Positions 40,616-46,639 of a DNA stretch of 46,639 nt are shown here, one piece after another. Source of the DNA: a virus. The translations under genes were made by a program, and so were the position numbers. Every line of letters starts with the position of its first letter. Within the stretch, counting starts at the first letter, position 1. The stretch covers positions 1-46,639 of the IMG/VR virus record IMGVR_UViG_3300026276_000093; one strand, given 5' to 3'. The notes under the pieces are model-generated. The model was not told where the DNA came from. It saw nothing but the letters and a program-made list of their open reading frames with translations, and did not search any database.

Positions 40616-41839
40616 TTATTGAACGGCGGCAGGTGTCGGAGTCACGCTGTTGGCCGCCATGCTGACGGTTTTGGCGTTAACGGGCATACCCGGCATAAAG
40701 ACTTTCTGAACGCCGTCGATGATGACGCGGTCGCCGGTCTCTAAGCCTTTCTCAACGATGCGTAAGCCGCCGGACATTCGGCCCACTTCGACATCACGAC
40801 GTTGCGCTTTGCCATCCTTATCCACCACGTAAACAAACTTACGATCCTGATCGGTCAGCACGGCTTTGTCGTCCACCAGCATGGCGTTGAATTGCGCACT
40901 ACCCGGCAACTGCACGCGGGCAAACAGCCCCGGTGTAAAGGTACGTTCGCGGTTATCGAGCACGGCACGCATACGAATGGTGCCGGTGCCAGAATTCAGC
41001 TGGTTATCGGTGAAATCGACCACGCCCTGATGCGGATAACCGTTTTCACCCACCAGACCGACGTGAACCGGCAGGCGGGACTGTGGCGTATCGCTGCGCT
41101 GGCCGTCACGCGCCATCGCCTGATAACGCAGGAAAGTACCTTCATCTACATCAAAATACACATACACCGTGTCGAGAGAGACCAGCGTGGTCAGCACGCT
41201 GGCGGTATCGCCTGCTGTAACCAGATTACCGACGGTTATCATCGCGCGGCTGGCTCGGCCATCAATTGGCGACGTGACGCGGGTAAAATCGAGATTCAGC
41301 TGCGCCATATCCAGCTGCGCCTGCGCGGCCAGTACGTCGGACTGCGCCTGAGAAGCAGCGGAACGACGCTGCTCGGCAATTTCGGTAGAAACCGCCTGCG
41401 TGCCGATCAGTTTTTCAGTACGGGAGGATTCGCTGCGGGTCAGGCTGGCCTGATTGCGCGCACGCACCAGTTCCGCCTGTGCCTGCTCCTGCGCGGCGCG
41501 GTAAGTGCGGTCATCAATGGTAAACAGCACCTGACCTTTCTTCACTTCCTGACCTTCCTGATAATTCACTTTGTCGATATAGCCAGACACGCGGGGACGA
41601 AGCTGAACGCTTTGTACCGCTTCCACGCGGCCATTAAAGGCATCCCACTGGCTGATCTGTTTGATCAAAACATCAGCCGCACTGACCTGCGGGGCAGGCG
41701 GAGCGGCGTTTTGCGCCACGCTGTTATCACACCCGGCAAGCAGGGCGACCATCAGCGCAACCCCTGAAAGACGCAACGTCAAAGGCGTACCGCGCAGGCG
41801 GTCGCGTGCAACAACCAGCGGTTTTTGCAGGTTTTTCAT
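40616..41839 (-). CDS. oqxA: Efflux periplasmic adaptor OqxA
   Basis: This 407-residue membrane-fusion protein has a lipoprotein signal ending LLAGC (Cys37), then the OqxA-typical SVAQNAAPPAP and ISQWDAFNGRVEAVQSVQLR, a split lipoyl domain (PRVSGYIDKVNYQEGQEVKK), a helical hairpin and beta-barrel parts, and the end KVFMPGMPVNAKTVSMA. It bridges OqxB and the outer-membrane channel. ATG 41839 (GGAAAT upstream) is preferred over the longer frame from 41950. The N-region before the lipobox is unusually long and basic. Confidence 0.9.
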   Translation of the reverse strand: MKNLQKPLVVARDRLRGTPLTLRLSGVALMVALLAGCDNSVAQNAAPPAPQVSAADVLIKQISQWDAFNGRVEAVQSVQLRPRVSGYIDKVNYQEGQEVKKGQVLFTIDDRTYRAAQEQAQAELVRARNQASLTRSESSRTEKLIGTQAVSTEIAEQRRSAASQAQSDVLAAQAQLDMAQLNLDFTRVTSPIDGRASRAMITVGNLVTAGDTASVLTTLVSLDTVYVYFDVDEGTFLRYQAMARDGQRSDTPQSRLPVHVGLVGENGYPHQGVVDFTDNQLNSGTGTIRMRAVLDNRERTFTPGLFARVQLPGSAQFNAMLVDDKAVLTDQDRKFVYVVDKDGKAQRRDVEVGRMSGGLRIVEKGLETGDRVIIDGVQKVFMPGMPVNAKTVSMAANSVTPTPAAVQ

Positions 41840-41956
41840 TATTTTTATTTCCAGTGAGTAAGTGCTGTCAGGCAATACAACCGGTCTGTCCTCCGGGTAA
41901 CGTCCTTTGCCTGATCTGACTTTTTTGGGACTTGTGCTGTTCATCAGCACAATTAT

Positions 41957-41975
41957 GTATCAATGTTTGATACAA
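41957..41975. promoter_or_regulatory. Palindromic operator in the rarA-oqxA intergenic region
   Basis: TGTATCAA-TGT-TTGATACA is a perfect inverted repeat 118 bp upstream of the oqxA ATG, partly overlapping a -10-like CATAAT on minus. It is a good candidate binding site for OqxR or another regulator of oqxAB. The remaining intergenic DNA (41840-42193) shows no gene. Confidence 0.55.
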
Positions 41976-42193
41976 TTGATTCGAGGGGGATTGTAAGGAG
42001 GCGACTACTAAAGTGCAAGAAATACTGTTACACTTTCTGTGCTGTTTTACAGAACGTTTACTTCCGGGAACGTGACTATCCCGTAACGATGAATTAAATG
42101 CAATAGTAAAACTTGCATTTAATCGCAAACTGAGTCAATTTAGAAAAAGACGCCCTCGGGGGGCGAAAACTGATAAGAGATAGGAGAGAGTCC

Positions 42194-42550
42194 ATGAGAA
42201 CCGAGGATTTCATTCACGACCTGATTGACTGGATCGATCACAACCTGGAAGAGCGACTGGATATTAAGACCGTTGCCAAACGCGCAGGGTATTCGCGCTG
42301 GTATCTGCAACGGATGTTCAAAGAGCACACCGGATTGCCGATGGGCGAATTCATTCGTGAAAAAAAGCTGAAGAAATCGGCAGATATGCTGGCCAGCAGC
42401 CGCGAACCTATCGTCAGCGTTGCGATATCGCTGGGCTTTGACTCGCAGCAATCCTTTACCCGCAGCTTCAAGCGTCAGTTTGGACAAACGCCGGGTGACT
42501 GGCGCCGTGGCCTGACCATGGAAACAGAATGTCAGGGATCAATGCACTAA
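42194..42550 (+). CDS. rarA: AraC-family activator RarA
   Basis: This 118-residue protein consists of a two-HTH AraC DNA-binding domain: DLIDWIDHNLEERLDIKTVA, AKRAGYSRWYLQRMFKEHTG and VAISLGFDSQQSFTRSFKRQ, FGQTPGDWRRG. It is the MarA/SoxS/RamA type without a ligand domain. Divergent position beside oqxAB identifies it as RarA, which activates oqxAB. GGAGAGAG precedes the ATG. Confidence 0.85.
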   Translation: MRTEDFIHDLIDWIDHNLEERLDIKTVAKRAGYSRWYLQRMFKEHTGLPMGEFIREKKLKKSADMLASSREPIVSVAISLGFDSQQSFTRSFKRQFGQTPGDWRRGLTMETECQGSMH

Positions 42551-42628
42551 ACTTCGCACATCTCCCTGATTTAAGTACCGCTGGCCCGGCTCCCGCCGGG
42601 CAGTGATGTCTACACTATCCCTGCTTTT

Positions 42629-44500
42629 TTAGTCTTCAACGCTTGCCGCCGCGGTTAGCGTCATATTCTGCTGCCAGATAACATTCCCGCTCGTCTCAGG
42701 CTGCGCAATAATGGCCGTGTCAGATAACCGGTTGTTAACGAACATCAGCGAACCGGCGGTTTGCAGCGTCAATGCGCTGAAATCAACTGAGCTTTGAATC
42801 AAAGTCGAAAAATGAATGTCGATTTGCTTCGGCTCGTTACCTGACAAAATGAAAGGCACCTTATTTATCCGGCTTCCCTGAAGATCCAGCGTGGAAGACG
42901 CGACGGCCACTGATGCGTCACTGCTGCTGCCCTCAAATTCACAGTTTACAAACCTCAGCGGCGCTTTGCTGGCAAAGGCATGACCATTCAATGCGTTAAA
43001 AATGGTATCGCGGAAAGTCACGGATGACGTGACATTGCTTTGTATCAGTGGGGCGGCGTCGTCAATGAGTGAGAACTGACACTGACGGATAATGTTTTTG
43101 CGTGCCGAACGCTGAGACGCCTGGCTTATCACCAGTTTTTTGTCCGCCGTACATCCGGTCATCTGTAAACCGTCAGCATTAACCCACAACATGCCTGATT
43201 GCGGAATATTTGCATTGCTAATAACCACCATGTCTTCCAGCATCAGGTCACTCACCCCCGAACGTGCGACAAACCACGGGCAAACGTGCTTGCGGACGTT
43301 AATCCTTTTGGCGCTGCCGCCCCAGGTCGCGCCTGAGTTGGCGAAAGTCATTAATCCCGAATTTCCGGTATAGGTCAGGTCATGCTCGAATTGCCCGTGC
43401 GTAACAAACGGACCTTTCTCCGCACTTTGTCCATCTGCATGACAGTTTTCCACCAGGCAATACGCGGATGCGGTGAAATCGTTCAGATGCCGCGCATTCG
43501 AAACGTGGCATTCGCTGACATGACCGTATAGACAGTAAATTTGCTGCGTCAGATAGCCCGCTCCGCCATATGCCACGTCAGGCGGGTTGGTCAGAGAACA
43601 TTGTTGCGTGAGGTAGTGCGTATTCCATCGGCGCATGACGACCGGCCAGAACGAACCGGTCGAGTGGATCCCGGCGACGTTGGCGTAGACCGCATACTCA
43701 AAAGCCACCGGATGGCTCCCGGTAATCGGGTCGCTGCCTGCACCGGTGAATTGCATGTTTTTGATGTTCACGAATTCGATAGGTTCGACTTTCTGCCAGC
43801 TGATCACACGCCCGGCAAGCAATGCCCAGCCGTTGTAATAGCCCGTCTGAATGTGCGTACCGTCGGGGATCGCGATGACTTGTACCAGCTTTTGCAGCTC
43901 CCGCGCCGCCGAACCACTCACCGGAGCAACCTGCACCGCATACCAGTCACCCACGTGGAACACAGAGGAATCGCTCACGGGGAAAATATCCGTTTGCTCC
44001 ACAAGCGTATCGGTCAGAGTGAAAGTGACGGGCGCACCGACAGTCTTTCCCTGAAAAAACATTACCGCAGCAAAAGGATCGTTGACCGGTGCGTCGGCTA
44101 TCCCTTGTGTGCTGACGGTGAAGTTTTGAAAATCAAGGGTGATGCCCGAACGTGAGAAGCGATGACGGCGCTGGAAGAGCAGGGCGGAACTGGCATAAAT
44201 CTGAGTGATTGCGGTGTCATTGACCAGCGCATCGAGCGCGTCATCGGCAGGCCGGGTGCTGTCCATAATGCCAAAAATGCGGAAATCGGCCACACCCTGA
44301 TGATTGAGTAACCAGCGCCCGAAACTTGTGTGTCCCGATGCCACCACGGTGCCATTATTCACTGTTAACGTACTGGTGTTATCCCAGTAATAATGACCAC
44401 CGCCTCCATCGCCAGTCTGATAATAACCTTCGACGAAAACCGTCAGACCTTTGCGCGGCTTTTGTTGCATGAGTGCTGATATTGAAGTAAGTGCTTTCAT
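42629..44500 (-). CDS. AmsF-like right-handed beta-helix protein (exopolysaccharide related)
   Basis: This 623-residue protein starts MKALTSISALMQQKPRKGLT then VFVEGYYQTGDGGGGHYYWD, and continues with turns typical of a pectate-lyase-like beta helix (GGAGYLTQQIYC; ARHLNDFTASAYC; VTHGQFEHDL). It resembles AmsF-type proteins of amylovoran/stewartan clusters and also phage tailspikes, suggesting polysaccharide processing. ATG 44500 (AAGG upstream) is chosen; GTG 44539 is possible. Unlike its upstream paralogue it has no evident signal peptide, which is odd for a periplasmic enzyme. Confidence 0.6.
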   Translation of the reverse strand: MKALTSISALMQQKPRKGLTVFVEGYYQTGDGGGGHYYWDNTSTLTVNNGTVVASGHTSFGRWLLNHQGVADFRIFGIMDSTRPADDALDALVNDTAITQIYASSALLFQRRHRFSRSGITLDFQNFTVSTQGIADAPVNDPFAAVMFFQGKTVGAPVTFTLTDTLVEQTDIFPVSDSSVFHVGDWYAVQVAPVSGSAARELQKLVQVIAIPDGTHIQTGYYNGWALLAGRVISWQKVEPIEFVNIKNMQFTGAGSDPITGSHPVAFEYAVYANVAGIHSTGSFWPVVMRRWNTHYLTQQCSLTNPPDVAYGGAGYLTQQIYCLYGHVSECHVSNARHLNDFTASAYCLVENCHADGQSAEKGPFVTHGQFEHDLTYTGNSGLMTFANSGATWGGSAKRINVRKHVCPWFVARSGVSDLMLEDMVVISNANIPQSGMLWVNADGLQMTGCTADKKLVISQASQRSARKNIIRQCQFSLIDDAAPLIQSNVTSSVTFRDTIFNALNGHAFASKAPLRFVNCEFEGSSSDASVAVASSTLDLQGSRINKVPFILSGNEPKQIDIHFSTLIQSSVDFSALTLQTAGSLMFVNNRLSDTAIIAQPETSGNVIWQQNMTLTAAASVED

Positions 44501-44543
44501 AGCATCAACCTTATGTATGCTCCGGATGAGCAAGCTCACTCTT

Positions 44544-46639
44544 TCAAAGTTCTGTATTCCTCACCATAATATGTGGCCCTGTCTTTTCTGGCACAACCGA
44601 TTTGACGTTAATCATGATGTTGTCATGTTCAATAAAATAAGAGGGCGCATTAAAAGCTTCCGGAGAAAACTGTCGCCTTCCCTGAATAAAATTTTCATTT
44701 CTGGCCTGATAATAATTAATCCCGTCAGTCAGATGGATATGCATTCTTTCAGAATCCCTCACTTCACTGCGCATCGGTCCTAAAAGCCATGTGACGGGCT
44801 GTGAACCGGCACGCGAAATTAAGGGGCTTGATGAATTGCCGCCCTTCAGGGATGAATCCCCGTTAATCACCAATGTCTGGGCATCCTCTGCGGCTAATAC
44901 CAGTGAAACATCGTCAATCTGACAGGCATTAAAATACGTCTCTTTATTTTTGATTAAAAGAGATGCTTGCGCATCCGTACCTCTGAACCAGCAACGTACA
45001 AAATGAATGACAGAATGACCGCTCAGTGAATTACGCGAAGCGGGAAAAGGGTGAGAAGCAATATAAGGATCATCGGCGGCTAAATGACTGTTGGTTGAAT
45101 CGTGACGCGAATCTAAAGTAAAACCACATCCCTCAAAAAAATTCATCTTGGTACTACGATTGCTACGTTGGAATAACGTCAGTTCGCCGTTAACGGTACA
45201 CCCCCGAACTGTGACACCATCACAATTAAGCCGCAGCATACCGATATTGCCTTGTTCAGGATCCCTTTCAATGTGCACATCTGTCAGGGTTAAATCACTG
45301 ACCTTGGTATCCGCAATGAATACTGAACAGAAATGTTGATTAATGACAATACGTGCGGCTGACTGGCCCCAGTTTTTTCCTGAATTAGCCAATGTCAGCG
45401 TTCCTGAGTTACCGGAAAAATGCAGATCGTGCTCATACTGACCATGGGTGACAAACCCTCCGGTGCTGTCGCCATTACTGTGACAATTGACCACTACGCA
45501 GGATGAACTGGCCGTCAGGTCATTGAGATGACGGGCGTTTGATGTTGTGCAATTGGCAATGTGGCCATACTGACAGTAAATCTGCTGAGTGAGATACCCG
45601 GCACCGCCCCAGGACACTGAAGGCGGATCAGACAACGAACATTGCTCCGTGCGGAAGAATGTATTCCAGCGGCGGAAAATCACAGACCAGAAGGTGCCCT
45701 GTGCATGAAGATTAAATACATCGCAGTAAATCGCATATTCAAATACCACTGGCTGGGAACTGGTATCAGGGAGTTGCCCTTCAGCAATAAAGGCCATATT
45801 TTTAATCGTCACATATTCGACCGGAATAACCTTACGCCAATGTAATGAAGTTCCGGCATCCAGCGACCAGCCGCATCGGTAATTCAGCCTGACATGGCTG
45901 TCATCAATAACTTCTGTCACCTGTACTAATCGCTGAATTTTCGCTCCCATTGACCTGAAATTTTTTCTGATTCCAGGCAAAACCATTGCCCCACAGGGAA
46001 TTGGTTGCTATTGCCGACCGGGTATATTTCTGCCAATAAATTAAGCGGAGTATTCAAAACGGTCGCAGTAGTCTGTTCCTCAAACTCCCCCCTGAATGAA
46101 AAAATAGCGGATATATAATTATTTTTAGGCTCCGTAAGCGGTTCCAGACCCGCCGTAGTGATCGTATGTCCACCGAAATCTAGGGTGAGATTAGAGCGGG
46201 TAAACCGGTGCCGGGAACAGAAATTCAATGCAGTATGCGCCTCAATACGATGAATAAGCGGGTCATTCACCATCGCTTCCAGCGCAAGATCTGCGGGGTT
46301 CTGACCATTAAAAATACCGAACTGCCGAAAATCAACGACCCCATCATGTAATTGTATCCAGCGTCCTTTATCACCCAGTAATGCAGAAATAACCGTACCC
46401 TGATTGGCAGGTTTTTGGCTGGCAGAATCCCAATACACTAATTTAGCGCCACCATCGCCGGCAAAATGGTACCCCAGAACCACCACGCATAATCGATCTT
46501 CAGGGGCAGTGATTTTCCTGAGCATCATAATGTTACTCACGCTAATAATATTAGCGTGACTTATTTCAACCGCTTTTATTAAGCCGGCTGAAACAACCCC
46601 CCCGGCGATGCCCGAGAGCAATTCCCTTCGATTAATCAT
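44544..46639 (-). pseudogene. AmsF-like protein gene broken by a -1 frameshift
   Basis: The frame from ATG 46639 begins with a Tat-like signal (MINRRELLSGIAGGVVSAGL) and the same VLGYHFAGDGGAKLVYWD region as the neighbour, then stops at 45926 after SGQWERKFSD. The next frame resumes near 45945 with IQRLVQVTEVIDD and runs to 44544 with GGAGYLTQQIYC, ARHLNDLTASSSC and VTHGQYEHDL. One missing A in the AAAA run (TTTT, 45938-45941 on plus) explains it. Restored, the protein would be about 698 residues. It could be a true mutation or a sequencing error. Confidence 0.75.

Noticed and set aside
40802-41767. Plus-strand open frame antisense to oqxA
   Set aside because: oqxA is clearly the real gene; the antisense frame has shadow composition.
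43541-44155. Plus-strand open frame antisense to the AmsF-like gene
   Set aside because: Shadow of a well-supported minus-strand gene.

Overview
The window is an enterobacterial chromosome segment. About 36 kb is the right part of a lambdoid, cos-type prophage, and about 10.5 kb is host flank. The flank carries a complete rarA-oqxA-oqxB-oqxR multidrug-efflux locus, a porin 3' fragment and two AmsF-like exopolysaccharide genes. This points to Enterobacterales, plausibly the Rahnella/Ewingella/Serratia or Erwinia/Pantoea side; the genus cannot be fixed from sequence alone.

Prophage early region (1-5282): tripartite immunity operator and pR, Cro-type repressor, CII-like regulator, small ORFs, an O-like replication initiator with iterons inside its gene, a phage Dam methylase with an extra C-terminal domain, a DUF968 protein and an antiterminator Q. 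Integrase, cI and recombination genes must lie left of the window. Lysis region (5283-9930): a 620-bp structured non-coding stretch, a second DNA methyltransferase, two tandem paralogous small genes, a pinholin, a SAR endolysin and Rz/Rz1. A minus-strand accessory gene then separates Rz from a relic of an Rz 3' end. Packaging and structure (10.2-32.8 kb): cos site, terminase, portal, a protease-capsid fusion, lambda-like tail genes (FII, Z, U, V, G/T frameshift, H, M, L, K, I, J), a small convergent accessory gene between I and J, a Cor exclusion lipoprotein and a side tail fibre.

The most unusual part is 32.86-34.53 kb. This 1.7-kb gene-free stretch holds eleven minus-strand intrinsic terminators. 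At least four, perhaps eight to ten, repeat one plan: a promoter with a 16-bp spacer, 7 nt, a 5' hairpin, a variable pyrimidine-rich segment, then a terminator. I read it as a tandem array of small RNA genes about 80 nt long. Upstream on the same strand lie a DUF3037 gene and two DinI-like genes behind a LexA box, so the array may be tied to SOS induction.

The prophage ends at about 36.13 kb, abutting the last ~170 codons of an OmpC/OmpF-type porin, which suggests integration inside a porin gene. Beyond lie oqxR, the divergent rarA/oqxAB genes, and two AmsF-like beta-helix proteins, one of which is frameshifted.
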